Below are positions 13,734-28,100 of a stretch of 64,000 bases of DNA, piece after piece. Under the pieces are notes generated by a model, which made no database searches, had not been told where the DNA came from, and was given only the letters and a program-made list of their open reading frames with translations. Numbering within the stretch: the stretch's first letter is position 1; every line of letters begins with the position of its first letter. Both the position numbers and the translations under genes were made by a program. Source of the stretch: Orthonyx spaldingii (taxonomy: Eukaryota > Chordata > Aves > Passeriformes > Orthonychidae); contig VZTJ01001736.1 of NCBI GenBank assembly GCA_013397795.1, positions 853,832 through 917,831 of the forward strand. Direction: 5' to 3'.

Positions 13734-16700
13734 GCTGTAACATTTTCAGATTATGTACCAAAAATGATAATAACAGAACTTTACAAGGGCCTTGCAATAG
13801 TAACAAAATAATCTTCTGTAGAAGAAAAGAACTTCAGAACTCCTTCCCTTCGGCAAAAACTTAGTGTCATATACTGGTGACATCCTTAAGAGCTTGTCTT
13901 AAGGCTCTATTTTCTTATCAGATGTATAAATCAGAAAGATTGATTTCTGCAGTTGTCTTCACATCAGGTTCACTCTCTAGATTTTCTTCCCAATATATTT
14001 TGCTCTATTTGCATATTTACCAGTTGCGAGGTTGTCCCTTACTTTAAGTTAGTTTGCTTTTATTAAGATCTTAGAGACAGTGGCAGGAACTGTTACATTG
14101 TGGCTCTCCAGTTTCTGCTGCAGCTCTTGACTGTGGCAGCAATACAAAGAGCAAACATTCTCCTGTCCCCTGACTTCTCAAACACAAATGGCCGAGTGGA
14201 TGTGTGACAGTGATGAAGAATGAAACTGGAATAGAAAACAAACCTGTTCAGACAGAAAGGTTGAAATGTGTTTCTTGAGCATAAGTGATTTTCTCCAGGG
14301 CTTCAATTTTATAACTTTTTTTCCCCTTCAATGCAAACAACCTCCAAAGGTGGAAATGTGTTTATAGGGAAAGAGGACACCTCAATGAAATGTCGATGCT
14401 GTGCATGATGCAGACATTCATGATGGAAGACAAGAATGCCAAGCCTCAAGCTGTAAAGAAAGCATTGTTGACAATAGATTATTTCTTACCTTTCTTGTCA
14501 TTCAAAAGGTGTGTACTCAGATAGGCACTTTAATATAAAGAAAAAAAAGTAAATCCCCACATACAGTATAGAAATTGTTCACTGAAATTGCTAATTTCAA
14601 AGACAAAAGAATACACCATCTAACATTTGCATGTATTTCATTATGTTTGACTGGCATATGGTGATCCATAAGCTTGCTGCTAATATAGAGCCTGTGTTTT
14701 TTAATTAAATTGATGGTCTTAAAAAAGGTACCTAGTCTCCTGAGAAAGGTATAATCTTTTCAATTTTGAATATTGCATGGTCTCACACCAGCACTGCAGT
14801 AGTCCTAAAATTGCTTCAGCCTCTAGAAGTTGCCTCAGAATAATTTTTAAATATAGGCTTGTAAAATTATAGTAAAGGACAAAGCAAAACTGTAAGCAGG
14901 GATTTCCCCAAAGAAAAATGAAACAAAGAACAGCGCAGGCTATAATTCAAATTGTCAATTAGATTTGACTCAGAGGAGCTTCAAAATTAAGTTTTTAATT
15001 TCTGTATATTCCTTCCACTAATCTGTTTGTGAACTTCAGACTGTCAGCTGAGAAACAAAAAGAGAGGAAAACTAGACTCTTTTGAACCAGAGATTTAATA
15101 ACTCCCTGAGGTCACAGTGCTCATTATAAAGGGAATGAAGTGCTGGTTCTTGGGCAACAGAGCAAACATCTGCATCCTGAAACAAGCCAGGTGCTCTAAA
15201 TCAGGGCAAAACCAAAGCAGCCCAAGCAGCAAAATCTGAGCATGTCCTCTGTCTCTCCAGCCTGCCTGAGTCCCTGCTATGATTGTATCTGCAGCTGGAG
15301 CGACCTCCCAGCCGAATAAGCACACCTGGAAACACTGATGGGCAGCAGCTGTCTGGCACCCACAGCGAAATTCCCAGCAGGCATCAGGTGTTTGCCTGAC
15401 TTTTCCTAGGGGAGCTGGATGCATGTGCACTGTGCAAGCTTTAAAATGTCACTGTTAGTTTGTGTGTCAGTGAATAACATTCAGGTCTTGAATTGAAATG
15501 ACAAGGGAAAGAAATGTTCTGCAAGAGGTTCTGCTATTGGCAAAAATGTTCACTGCATTTTTATTGTGAATTTCCTTTCTGTAAATCTTTCAAGCCTCTC
15601 TCCTTGTGAACAATAAAATTTTACCTCACAAATGGCTGAAAACTGTGCACACCTATCACTATAAGCAATGCATCATCTCCTTTATATTCCATTTCCCAGA
15701 CACATTTCTTCAAATACTTCTGTATAATAGTTTACATGAACTGCTTATCTGCTCTGTTCTTCCAAGTCTGCTCATCAAAACCATATACTAGCTGCTTCCT
15801 GACTCCTAAAATGTAGAGAAGCATTCAAGATAATCACTGTAGGAGATGCCTATTTACACAGAGGTTGGTATACCTATATACTTTTTAATATCAGCAGTGC
15901 ATGTGTAGGAGTATTCACAGCCCTGCAGCTATCCTCATGAACAAAAGCTTTCACACTTGAATGTTTGCAAGTCAAAGGCAGAGCAAATGCCACCAAAGGC
16001 TGCTTTTATGAATGGGGATCATGTGGTTTTATTTTACTCCAAAGGTTTATGCATCTGGGAGCTATGTTGCTCTGCTTGAATGGTGCATTTTTGCTTTGAT
16101 ATGATTTCATTCTCAGCTTGGTCCACAAGCCATGTATTAAACACTTACTTTCTTTCATTGGGTGAAAAAAGCATTGGTTTTGCTCATACTCTCTGTGTCC
16201 CAGTCGATAAAGGCACAACACGTATTTTACAATTTCTACAAAATCACCTTTTGGTTAAATCACACATAAGAAAGAACATTCCTCATGTGTCTGGGTTGTC
16301 CCAGGCGTGTCCTCTTTTTACCTCCAAAATGAATCTTAGGATGTAGGAAGTCCAAAAGCCACCAGAAAGCCTACACTGTGTACATGTGTCATTTGCCTGA
16401 TTCCCCCAGTAGTTTATAGACTGTACAGATGACAGTGTAAACCCAGTGTGTACTGGATCCATCTGACTGTGTGTGCACAGCTGCACAGCACATGCAGACT
16501 ACATCAGACATGCTGAGGTTGGGATGCACTTCCAGTTCATATGTAGGCCACCTGGGTGGTTCATGCACACATACTTCTGGCCAGGAAACCCTTGTCACAA
16601 ATACAGCAGTCCTAATCTAATCCAGGAGCAGATGTGGAAACAAGTGCCAATCACCACAATTCTTCTGCTTCCTCCCTTAGCCATGTCTTTGGCATTGCAG

Positions 16701-18311
16701 ATCAGAGATGAACTCCCACCTGTACACATCACACCGAACTCTTCTGTTTATCTGTTTTGTAATGTTCCTATTCAAAAGGTTTCCCATCTTTTCCAATTTT
16801 AATTTATTGTGACTTCAAAATATATTAGCTCAATATCATATTTTAAAGGTGCCTATATGAAAGGAAATACTTAATGCATTTATTTTCTAGAGACTGTATT
16901 TGGCATTCTCAAAAGGGGTTTCCAACTCCATGTTCCTAACCATTTGAGAGATAGCAGCAGCCAGAAACCCAATACTTTTACACAAGCAGACATGGTTCTA
17001 CTCCTGCACACAGAGCCCAGGACCAGTCATGAAGAATTAGTTAAATGCAACATCTCCAGCAGAGCTTAGCTGTGTACTGGCAAAGCCACTCTGAAACCCT
17101 TTGCCACACTGAAAGCCTCCTGTAAATGATTTGGCTTGTCTTTGACCATTTCACTGGATTACTTGATATAAACACTAAGCATTTGTTGCTTGCTGTTACA
17201 CAGTCATCACCAATTAGTCATCCACAAATTAGTGGTCAAAGTAAACCAGTGCTTTGTTGGTGTTTTCCTCTGGTTTTGTGTTCACTGATGAGAAGAACCT
17301 GCTTGTTATGGATGGATGAGTTTTTCTCAGAATTTCTGCTTTTTCTCAGGATGTTGTCTACAGACTTGGATTGTGGTTTTAATGTGACCTCAGCTCTCTG
17401 AATTTCTGTACTGTAAAAGAGGTTCAGATTTGATTTAACCTTTGCCTACATTTGCACATGACTTTTGGATGAGACATTTTATTCTTAAATGGTATTTAAC
17501 ACCAGATTATAAAGACATCTTTCAGCCTTAGAGTCACCTAAGCAAATATATTTGCCATAATTACAATTATTCATCAGCCTTTCCAGGAAGTAAGTACCAT
17601 AAAGAGTGTGGCACTGCACCTAGTTATATATCAGTTGCTCATGTTACAAATTTAATTTTTAAAAACTGTATGTGCACACACATATAATTATGCAATGTTT
17701 TTCACGAAAAGTCATGCAGTTTGATGCAGCTTAATTAGTACTAAAACAGGTGATATTACAGTAACATTGCTACAACTCATCCTACAAACTTAAAAGCATT
17801 GAAAAGCTAGAGCTACCAAGGCAACCTTGACTGTGATCCATATCTCCTTAAGTCACCTGGCTGTATTGCAATAGACCACCTGATCACTGTCAGTAAGTTA
17901 AAGGTCTGTATTACTGAGACATGGGTTTTCTCTCAGAGATGGTACATTGTGCTCTCAGCATGTGCAGCAATTGTAGTAAGTCAAGGGATAAAAATCAAGA
18001 TGTTTTCTTTCCTCTCTTGGCAGCAGAGATTTGCAAGCTTTGGTAATGTTATTTCAGAGTTAAGGGTAGCCTCAACAGCTCCACCTCTTTAGATATTCAT
18101 CACTGCTAAAGCATGTTGATCAACAACATGGAGATTTTCTGGAAAAGGTGGATCTGGTGTCTGGAGGTAGGACACTTTAATGACTCTGATAGTGCTGCTG
18201 GTGAATACATAAACAGTGAGTGTTGATAAAAGAGCAGAATTATTTCATTTAAATTATCCACTCTAATGTAATTTGTGTCTAAATAGCAAATATTATTATC
18301 AGGTAACAGTT
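13734..18311. other. Intergenic DNA, no gene seen
   Basis: No exon, RNA gene or transposon was recognised. The longest open frames (15095-15430 minus, 111 codons; 16473-16802 plus, 109 codons) have no recognisable domain and overlap frames on the other strand. Confidence 0.55.
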
Positions 18312-19005
18312 AGTTTTATAAGGAAATCCTCATGAAGTTCAGCAAGGGCAGGTGCAAAGTGCTGCCCCTGGGATTGAACAACTCCATACACTACTATACT
18401 ACTGATATATGTCACAGCAGAGCCACCCTGCTTGAACATGAGGCAATAATGTGCCCTTGTGGCTAAAGTGACACATGGCAGCCTGGGCTGCATTAGGCAA
18501 ACCATTCCCAACAGCTCGAGGGAGGTGATCCTGACTCTCTACTTAGCAGTGGTGAAGCCACACCTGGAGTGCTGTGCTCAGTTCTGGGCTCCTCAGTATG
18601 ACAGAGACATGGACATACTGGAAAGAGTGCAACAAAGGGCCATAGAGATGATTAAGCACCTGGACCCTCTCTCCTAAGAGGAAATGCTGAAACTGTTTAC
18701 TCAGAAGAGAAGGCTCATGGGGGACCTTATCAATGGCTATAGGATCTTTTCAGCAGTGCCCAGTGACAGGACCAGAGGAAATAGGCACAAAGTGAAGCAC
18801 AGGAGGTTCCCTCCGAATGGCAGGAAACACTTTTTTACTGTCAGGATGACCAAGCACTAACACAGGTTGCCCAGAGAGGCTGTGAAGTTTCCCTCTCTAT
18901 CTAGACATGGTCCTGGGCAACTGGGTCTGGATGGCCCTACTTGAGTGGGGTGAACTGAACCAGATGACCTCCAGAGGTCCTACCAATCTGTGAATCTGTG
19001 ATTTT
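18312..19005 (+). mobile_element. CR1 LINE fragment, 5'-truncated, 3' end present
   Basis: A chicken-repeat-1 type non-LTR retrotransposon in plus orientation. It covers the end of the second reading frame and the 3' region. Consensus-like landmarks in order are GTTCAGCAAGGGCA, TGCCCCTGGG, GGGCTGCATTAG, TCGAGGGAGGTGAT and CACCTGGAGTGCTG. Further on come GGACATGGACATACTGGA, GAAGGCTCATGGGGGACC, AGGTTGCCCAGAGAG and the terminal region ending with two GTGAATCTGTGATTT-like units. The translated stretch at 18459-18677 retains the CR1 motif VKPHLECCAQFW but runs into stops. The element is inactive and has small indels and many substitutions, so it is an old copy. Confidence 0.9.
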
Positions 19006-19009
19006 GAAA

Positions 19010-22000
19010 AGAGATGGACTTTTCAACAGCAAAACTTTGCCATTTTTAGTGTCCCACCATTCATTTTAATCAAGTAAGGGCGGTTCATAAGAGCCGTAAC
19101 TTCAGGAAGGGACGCATCAATGGAGAATAGTTTTAAGAAAGTTCAGGTCTCCAACCCCTGCAGCTCACGACCCAGCAGTTAGTCAGGCACACACAAGGAC
19201 CACTGCAGTGTTTTCCCCACTGTTGTTTCTAGCCTCCATGCTGCTGGCACGTCTGCTTGCTCAGAGGAAAGAGCAGCACTTATGTGCTGTGAGCACCATG
19301 AGAGTAACCCGAGGGAATGGGACCCCAGCATAAAGAACATGCTGTTTCACTTAGACACTTCTTTGGGAAAATGAAAAAAACTTAAAACAACATGTATGCC
19401 ATCGAAGCAGTTTCCTTTGGATTTAAAACAGAACATTAGACACATATTTAATCAGTTTTGCTGTCCCTGGGGGTGTTAATATTTGGCACTCTCCCCCTTT
19501 CAATTAAGAGCTGGTTCTCTAGTTCTTAAATAAAACTAGTCAGGAAATTTCCACAAATGCTTTCTCACATAAAATGCATTTTCTGCAAAACTGAACTTTA
19601 CTGCAAGGAAACAATAATATTCCTTGAAGTTTCTGAATCTTCACTGGGCAACACTGACTCCAAGAAAAATATTTTGGCTAGTTAAAACACTTCAGACCAG
19701 ATCAGTTAGACCTTACCTCATGGTCACAAAAGTCAAAGAAATGTCTCAAGGCAGTTTAGTTCAGATGATACATGCCCCAGGTCTTCTTTGCAAAAGCATC
19801 CTTGTCTGAGTTACACCATAGATATTCCTGAAGCTGAAACATCAGACCAGGTCCTATTGAACTGGAGACCCCAAGCCACAGAGGAAAAATGGGGATGCTG
19901 CATTTGAACTACAGTTCCCGTGAGGAATCAAAGTCCCTCTGAGTCCTGAGCTAACATGCTCAAGTAAATAAATCAAAATTAAACAATTTTATTTGGAATT
20001 GTTAAGAAATTTAACTTCAGTCAAAGGAATTGAAAGGATCTGCTGAAATGCATTTTAACTAGTTCTGTAAAGATATTGATATCACTGTTTTTCTCTTTAA
20101 AATACAAAGACAAGTAATGTCTCGGGGTTCTTGTTCCACCTTTTTGTGTAACAGAAACCTGGCCTGATCCAGAAAGTCACCTCCCAGTTTGCCAGTTTGC
20201 TACTGTTTAAGTCTCTCTCTTTCAGTCTGTTCTCCTGAACATCCCAGAGCACAGCATTTTATCCAGTGTGCACACAGAGAGTGAACTCAGTAATATGTGT
20301 GACTAAAGTAAAACTTGTGTGAACACAAGTCTCCCAGAAAGCATTCAGACTTGTCTAGGCAGTGTCACTGGGTTTTTTTCATATTGTGTTGCAGTAGTTT
20401 CTTGCCATTCCTGCTCAGGGCCTGTTTCATGTTTTCTTCTGACTTCATCTGGCCAGAACTTCCAGCCATAACTCTTGCTGTGGCCATATCAGTTTGATTA
20501 AAGATTACTTCAACATCCACCTTTTCCCTTGAATAAACACACTGCTTCCAGTCTGTGACAGGAAAGTAACTTCTCTAGCTCTCAGACAATTTTATTTTCC
20601 TCCTTTTTCCTATTTTTCCTTAACTCTTTTTTTTCTAATTGCTCAACAACTTGTTTAAAAAGCTGACTGCAGTCCTGTGTGTCATGTTCTCATACCAGTC
20701 CTAAAATGCACACACGGGAGAAAAGTAACTCCTGATTTCTACTTATCACTGACCTGGTTGTATATCTGGGGACTTTGTAAGTCATCCAACCTCAATATCA
20801 CGGCAGTAAATTGTCATGAACTTTAATGAGTTTCCATGTCCTTTGTCTTGTGTTCCCTGCCTTACAGCTACAGTTGCTTCCCAATACTTTCTAACCTTAC
20901 TAGGGCACTCTAACTTTTTATAGAGTACTACAATTCTCCCTTGACGAATTTACCTTACCAGGAATAAGTTTAAGATATTCTATGATCCAAAAAGTAATCT
21001 GAACTTTGACTTTTTCTTTCATAAAATACACAATTCTCTTGAGAAAAGGATTCTTATGAAGAAGTGCTGATATGCCCATACTTTCTTCCCTCTCCTCCCC
21101 GTCTTTCTTTTTTTTTTGACAGAAAAACACAAAAGCAAAATAGACAGAACACATTCAGATTAAATGGTGGTGGACATAAGTTTTCAAATTCTTCTATTTT
21201 TTTCCTTTTCCCCCCTCTTTTCCTCCCTTTCTTCCCTAGTCAAATTTTCTTCTTTTTTTTTTCTTTAATTTTCATTTCTAGAAATTTAGGTAATCTGCAA
21301 TTATGGACAATTCTGAAAGAAGTAAAAGTGAAAGAAGCAAAAAAGTCTGGAATGGTTTTCCACAGGGAAAGTAGAACCTGTGTTCTACTTCCTACTTTGT
21401 TGAAAGACAGAATAAGAAGGAATAAGTACAAAATATATAGGATCTCACCAAGAGACAGACTGGGGAGTCTAAGAAGAAAAAGAAATCTATAAAATCAGAA
21501 CTACTCGGGCCAAAGAAATTCCTACATATCTCCTCAGAAATAACTGCATTGCAGTCAGTGAAGGTAAAGGAGTGAGATGCACTAGGGTCCTGGTGTGGTG
21601 TTGCAGGTTGAGGAGGGAGCAGAAGGAAGCACTGTGAATTCTTTCCAGATGGAGACAAACATCTCAGTGTCCAGAGGGGTTCAAAGATAGCAAGAGGACA
21701 GGAACTTTCCCTGAACTAACCCTTGAAGAATAAATATCAGTGGTTGGGCTTGCAGAGTGGCTCTCTGGAAGGGGATCTAAACCTATGGCAACCCCAATTG
21801 CACCTCAGTGACCCCCAGAGCAATCCTCACTTAAGTTACTGATAGCAAGAACTCTTTCCATGCACTTGCCAACCTTGTAATGCAAGCCAACTCTGCTTCC
21901 TAGTCTTGTTCCTTAAAGCCTGGGGTCTAATAAAGCCACCAAGAAAATTTCCATAGATTTCAGTAAATACAAAATTTCACCCATTGTGCGTTTGTGCTGT

Positions 22001-24535
22001 ACCACCATTAATAAAAATTCCATAAGCACATTCAGTAACAGATGAAAAGAATCCAGTCCCTTTCTATTGTCCTTTGTTCTGCATCTGGCAGGAATCAAAT
22101 CAAAACCCTGCAGCAGCAGGGTCTCACTAGAAAACCAAACACAGTGTGACAAAATATACCCATGCAAGGCAGTGTTCTTGCATACCTCCTTTTCAGCTGA
22201 GGCAATGCAAAGTTGATAGACAGCTAAAAGTGACGCTCCTTAGTTTTCAGTAATCCAAGTATTTGAAGGGCAGGCAAATAAGAGAAGCTGATGTTCCCAA
22301 ATTTTTTCATGCCATGCACATACAAGGACCCATTCCTCTTCCCTTAGTGTCGTCAGGAAGTGGCTCTTCAGAATTTATTAGACTAGTTCTCTTGTACATC
22401 AGCTGGAAATCAAACTTCTTTTGTTTGCACTTTTGAATTTTAAAGGAGAAGCATACTGTTTATATGTTGACTTTGTGTGTGTCTGTATCTGTGTGTAAAT
22501 CTATGCAGAAAAGCTTAGCATAAAGCTTGGAATAATCATTAGAATATTAGGTAATAGACGCAAAAAATCTACTCACTTCCTTCACTTCACTGAAAAAAAA
22601 GTATGACAAGGAGCAAAACCCAAAGCAATACTCGACCCTGGTTTTTGGATGCAGGCTCTGAACTGTCAGTGGCCATTACATCAGATAAGCCATGAGCCTA
22701 AGCCAAAGTCTTAAGCGTTATAAGGCCAGGAAGGTAAAAAGAATCAGGGCCAGTGCAAGCTTTAAAAGTCAGTAAAGAATTTTAAAGCCATATGCTGCTT
22801 AACAGGCACCAGGGTAGAGGGAACGTGAGACTGGAGAAATACGATCTGCAGATCAAGTCCTAGTAACAATTCTGGCAGCAGCAACATTCAAAACCATCTG
22901 CAGCCAGTTTAGCAAACAATCTGGAACACCACCAGGAACAAATTAAAATAGTCAATCCTGGAAGTCATGAAAGTCTGTATGAACAAGAGCCTGAGCAAAT
23001 GAAATGGTGTTTTCATGAGAATATCTTGCAATATTCTCAAAAAACATCAAAAGATTTTTTTTGCCCTCTCTTTCATGTGAAGACAAAAAGCTGAAAGGAG
23101 AGTCATATGGGTAGGCAGAAAGAAATGCGTTTCAGCACTGGAGCTCCAAAGCAATCAAAATGCCATAGATTTCACTGGCAGCAATATTAATACGAGTCAG
23201 GAAGAGTCCTCCCGTACACTGCAGGGCCTCAGACCCGGATATTCCACTACACTTCGCAGCACATGTTGAGTGCAGGAGCTGGGAAGCAAATGTGCTGAGA
23301 AATCCCACGGAGAGGGGTGTGGGTGAGAAAACTGGCTAGCATATGCCGTGCTCTGACATGTAGCAATTGAACTCTCACTACATGGATCTCATTGTGCAGC
23401 ACCTCCCCCAGCAAGTGAAAAAAACCAGTGCATGTGTGTAAGAGGTTAGGAGTTTAGGATGCAGTGCCAACAGGAAACGGAAAAGGGGAGACAAGTAGAA
23501 AAACAGGCAGTTGTGGAAAATGCAAGGAAACACAGCTCCATTAATGCTATCCAGAGAGCATCACGAATTGTCTGGGGTGAAGAACAAGAGAAAATGTGCT
23601 TCACAAAGGCCCACACGCTGGACACAGCACAGTCAGGGACCTCTGTTGTGGACTAGATCCCCTCTTTTGGGGGAACTTCTGTCTGCTAAGTTTCACTTCA
23701 GGCATGAGAGGCATCTCCCCCTCCTGCTGCTCCAGCACCGTGCCCCACTCTGCTCCAGCAGTGAGAGCAAAGGCCTTCCCACCAACTACTCCAACTCACC
23801 CTCCTTTTTAACCTGGGAAAGACAGGAAGGTTTTCAGTTGTGAGTTTGTCTGGATTTTTTTGAATCAGAAGGAAAGCTGAATTCAATCCAAATCCCTGGC
23901 ACTTCAGATTCTCACTAGTTTAGCTGAATACCAGGAGCTATTGGAGAGCTCTTTTCACAGAGCAGTTTGACCCACCAGCACAGATGGAGATGCAGAACAT
24001 ACGATCTGGGCCAGGTTCTTGTTCAGATACTGCAGGGTGTGAACAGGCAAGTTTCATGCAGTGTCTATTAAAAGGAACATTAGCATGATATTAGCTTGTT
24101 TTTGAGCAGCCAGGAAGAAAACATGAGAACAAAAAATTAATTTCAGATTAATCCTGCTGTGACTCTTGTTTTAGTCACTCTACTCTTAGCTTTGTTACTC
24201 CAGAATTAATACTAAATAGATATTATAGCATAATTGTGTCCACTTTAATTGCAAGTACAAGTCCTATCTTCTTTGGCTTTGACAGGCAAGGTGAGACTGA
24301 ACCCTTGGTCCCAGTCCTGAGGAGGGTTATGTTCTAGGGTTGCTGGCATAATAACAGAGCTGTGATGGAGCTGGCTCACTCCCAAGCCCTGCTGCTCCTT
24401 TACTTTGCCCAGGTGAAGGGTGGTTAAGCTCACAGCAAGTCCGGCTGATCTCACACTAGGTGACTGTCTCATTGCCATTCTCTTTCTGTTGGTCATGCCA
24501 TGATTATTTTCAATCCAGCCCTAAACCTACAGCCA
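19010..24535. other. Intergenic DNA, no gene seen
   Basis: No supported gene. Two pyrimidine-rich tracts at about 21083-21118 and 21197-21270 each end in an AG and look like splice acceptors on the plus strand. No coding similarity follows either, and the 142-codon open frame across them is low-complexity. Poly-A and poly-T runs are scattered through the segment. Confidence 0.5.
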
Positions 24536-24539
24536 GAGT

Positions 24540-24570
24540 AAAAATAAAATAAAATAAAAATAAAATAAAA
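24540..24570. repeat. (AAAAT)n short tandem repeat
   Basis: Six imperfect AAAAT units. It lies about 300 bp left of the CpG island. It is an ordinary short A-rich tandem repeat, possibly the remnant of a retrotransposon tail, although no element is recognisable beside it. Confidence 0.8.
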
Positions 24571-24849
24571 TGTGATTTATATCCAAGAAAACATTTGCTG
24601 ACAGTCTGGAGCAGAGGAGGGGAAGCCAAGCACGCACCTATAAAACACCATTCCAATTTGTGTATCGAGGCTTTTTTTAGTGAAGCGGATGGCAGGCAGC
24701 ACTCCGGGCTGATGAAACTCACAATAAAGAAACATAGAGATTGTTCCCTGGCTTTTTAATTGTCCTTTCTAAATCACCCATGGCACGGATTTGGGAATTA
24801 AGTGGTTTAATAGCTGACTCAACCGAATGGTTTTGATGACGGTTTTATT

Positions 24850-25175
24850 CACAGGAAGTGCGAAGCAGGCCCGCGGCGCGGAGCCGGGAGGGGCGCGGGG
24901 CCGGGGGCTGAGGGCGCCGGGAGTGCCCCACGCAGAGCCCGCCGGGGCCGGGGCCGCGGGCCGCCCCGGGGAGGCGGGGAGCCGAGCGGGGCCGTCCCGA
25001 CACCCTGGGACACGGCCCTGCGCCTGGGAGGAGGCAGTCAGGGCTGGCGGCTGCGGCACTCAGGGCTGGGCAGCTGCCCGAGCCCCGCGGCCCGAGCCGG
25101 GTCCCTGTCGCCGCTGAGGGGTAGCCTCAGAGCCGGGCAAGCGCAGAGCTCTCCCTTGCCGCTACACGGGGCCCC
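24850..25175. promoter_or_regulatory. Isolated CpG island, candidate promoter
   Basis: About 320 bp of very GC-rich, CpG-dense sequence in otherwise AT-rich DNA. It contains Sp1-type GC boxes (CCGCCCC near 24961 and GGCGGGG at 24973-24979). The AT-rich left flank carries a perfect AP-1 site, TGACTCA at 24815-24821, and a TGACG half-site near 24837. No TATA box is evident. Plus- and minus-strand open frames of 96 codons cross the island, but their A/G/R/P-rich content is what random GC-rich DNA gives. A strong-looking donor on the minus strand, CAG|GTGAG, lies at about 25256-25263. CpG islands usually mark promoters, so a non-coding RNA or an unrecognised first exon could start here. The direction cannot be decided from sequence. 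Confidence 0.65.
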
Positions 25176-28100
25176 GAAACAGCGCCATGGCTCAATGCTA
25201 CCGAGCAAGGCAGCAAAGACAGGTTTAAAAATAGAAGGCAAGTTCCATTTGCATTCTCACCTGTATCCCAGCTCCTCATTTCATTCCCAAAATTCAACCC
25301 ATCCCTACACCCCACGGTAGCAGAACTACCAACAGCACAAGCCCACACTTGCTGGGGTTGATACCAGAGTAGAACCAGAGAGCAAGATGTGAGCCAAGAA
25401 AATGCCCAGTGAAAGCCAAAAGTCTGGCTCATGCACCCTGTCTCTGCCCTTGTCCTCCCCTCCTTAGAGCAGGAGCGAGAGGGATGCAGTATGCGGGCAA
25501 GGGGGTCACCAAAGATGGGAACCTGAAGTGCATAATCTGTCTGATTAAAGCAGTGTCATGTATAATCAGTAGGAAACCCCAAATTCCCCTTCAGGCTCCC
25601 AGAGAGGAGGTCATTAGCTGCCTCAACTTGCCAGAAAAGATCTGCCTCTAGAGGGCTTCAAAGCCCCTTATCCTTCTTGGTTACCCATTTAGGAAATATA
25701 AGCACTGAGTTTAGCAGGACTGTTTCATTATGCACCCTATTTTGCAAAATTTTTTTTCCAAACTTAAAAATCCTTTATTCATTTCTGTATCTATTTTTCT
25801 TTGAAAGTACAGAGGATTTTAATCCAACCAAATAAACTTGTGAAAATAGAGATGAGTATAATTTCTCATGTTTTCTGTAACTCTCACAATTCACCATAAT
25901 ATCTAAGAGGTCACAGGAAGAAAATATTTTTCCGCAGCTTCTAAATCCTCAGTAAGTTAATTAAAGAAGTAGAAATAAAGATAAAAATGTTTAATCACTT
26001 TTACCCAATATTACTGTATCATTTTGTTCAGGGCAGGAAGGCCCAGAACTCTGGAAAGCTAATAAACTACAAATATTTAGAGCAGATCCCATGATTTGTG
26101 AGGTATAACAAGTCCTCAGGAGCAAGACATAAAATTAGTTGAAAAAAAAAAAAAGGGGGAAGGAAGCCATAGCTAGAGTTCTTACCATTTTTTTTTGAAT
26201 AGGATATCCTGCCTACAATTCTCAGCACAAAATGGCCAGCATGAAAGCAACCTGGATTTTCTCACCTCTCTTTAAAGAACTGTATTTTCATATGCTTTCT
26301 TTATATGTTTAGAAAGGATGAATGAACTGTGGATGTTCTTAAAGAACAAGTGGATGACCAAGTAGGATTAGTCAGGGCTGTACCCCAAGTAGTGATTAGA
26401 AGAGAGATTCCCACACCTCTTAAAATACACACAGAATTCCTCACTGATCATGAGAGATAATTGAGGTTCCCATATCTACAGGAGAGGGGAATTGGAAGTC
26501 CCCGTAGGAAATTAGTGGACAAATTAAGTCAACACCCAGTTATACACAACCGGGTGATTATAGCAGGAACACTCTGAATTCATGGAAGCACTTAATGAAT
26601 CTTGTGAGGCTGAATGTAAAAAAAAATCTTTATTATCTATTACACTTTATGAGTGAAATAGTTTTATTTCTAGGAAAAAATATTAAAATAATTGAAAATT
26701 ATTGTAATTAAGTACTTATGAGCCCATTGATTAAGAAATAGACTAATCATGGTGTTTCAAATGGAAAATTTGTTCTGTGGAAGAAATATCCATGGTTTTC
26801 TCATTTCAAAATTGTCCTAGTTTTCAGACCCCCAGAAGGGACAATTATGACTTGAACTGTTCAGAGGTCTGCTGTTGAAGAAATGCATTAAACCACTTGT
26901 GTACTGACATCCATCAGACAAGATCATTGCTTCACCATCCATCACCTGGTAAAAGAAAGAGTGCTGTGATTGTAAAAGCATATGATCAATACCTTCTGCT
27001 TTGAAGATAAATCTCGTTTCAGTAAACGCCTTGTCTGCCGCCAGCAAGAGACTATTACTCTACGAAAACATGCTGTTTCTTTCAGATTACCTCTTAATTA
27101 AAAGTTTATGGCTCTTCTATTAAAAGTATGGTCAGGAAGGCAACTTCATATGTAAGGCCAGAGCTAACTAGGTCTGTGGTAGAAATGGAAGGAAGACAGA
27201 AAAGCTGCTTCCCCCAGTCCTTGGCCCGAGGTGCTGCCTGCTGGTCATCCTCACACTTCCATTCCCAGGAATGATGCTTCACACAGGTTATCTAAAAGGG
27301 CTTCTGATAGCTTCTGACCTGTGTCTTCCAGCCAGATATGTCTTTAAAAGTGGATTTTCCACCCTAGCCTAACTTTATTTCAACCATAATTAAAGTTGTT
27401 AAAACCAAGAAAATGCTTCTATTTAAACAATGAAACTAATACCTCAGAAATTGCTTCTGAAAAAGTATTTTGCAGTTAATTTGGAGTATTTTGTATAATG
27501 GTGTCATTATTTTTAGTGGAGACTAGAGGCACTTTGGAATTAAAAAGTCATTTTAGAATAAGCAACAAGCTTATCAGTGTTTTTATGGACTCTTGAAATA
27601 ATATTTTACAAGGAATTTCCATTTAATTTTTTTTTTTCTCACATGCTCTAAAGATTTCACTGGCAAGAGAGAAGTCCCAGCCCTTGAGCAGAGTGAAATT
27701 CTGTCCAGCACAAAAATCAGTGGCAAAAAATCTGTTGACTTGGATGGGGTAAAAACTAGTCTGGAACAACTGGAATTTCCATCACTGTAGTCATTTTCCT
27801 TGTAAATACTTCTCAGGTTAATACCTTAGCCTTGCTGTTGTCTTATAAAGTCTGTTTTGTTTTAAAATGTTCCCCATAACCTTGTAGAGTAGAAATATTT
27901 TACATGAGAGTAGACCCAATTAAGAACTAAATTTTTCTCCCATAGTTCTTCCTTTCTTGGCAGGAAATCCATATAAAGCTCACAAAAAAAAGAGGATTAG
28001 CACCATGAAATAGAAATAATTTATACAAATGGAGGTGTAAAGAGAAGCTGTGGTTCTGAAAATTTACAGGAAGTGAAAAGCTGTGTATCAAGTGTCCAAA

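Noticed and set aside
18459..18677. Apparent 72-codon protein gene
   Set aside because: It is the decayed end of a CR1 element's second reading frame, not a host gene.
21064..21492. 142-codon plus-strand open frame
   Set aside because: It is low-complexity (F- and K-rich) sequence from pyrimidine and purine tracts, with no recognisable domain.
24769..25117. 96-codon open frames on both strands across the CpG island
   Set aside because: Stop codons are rare in GC-rich DNA; the A/G/R/P-rich peptides have no domain and both strands are equally open.
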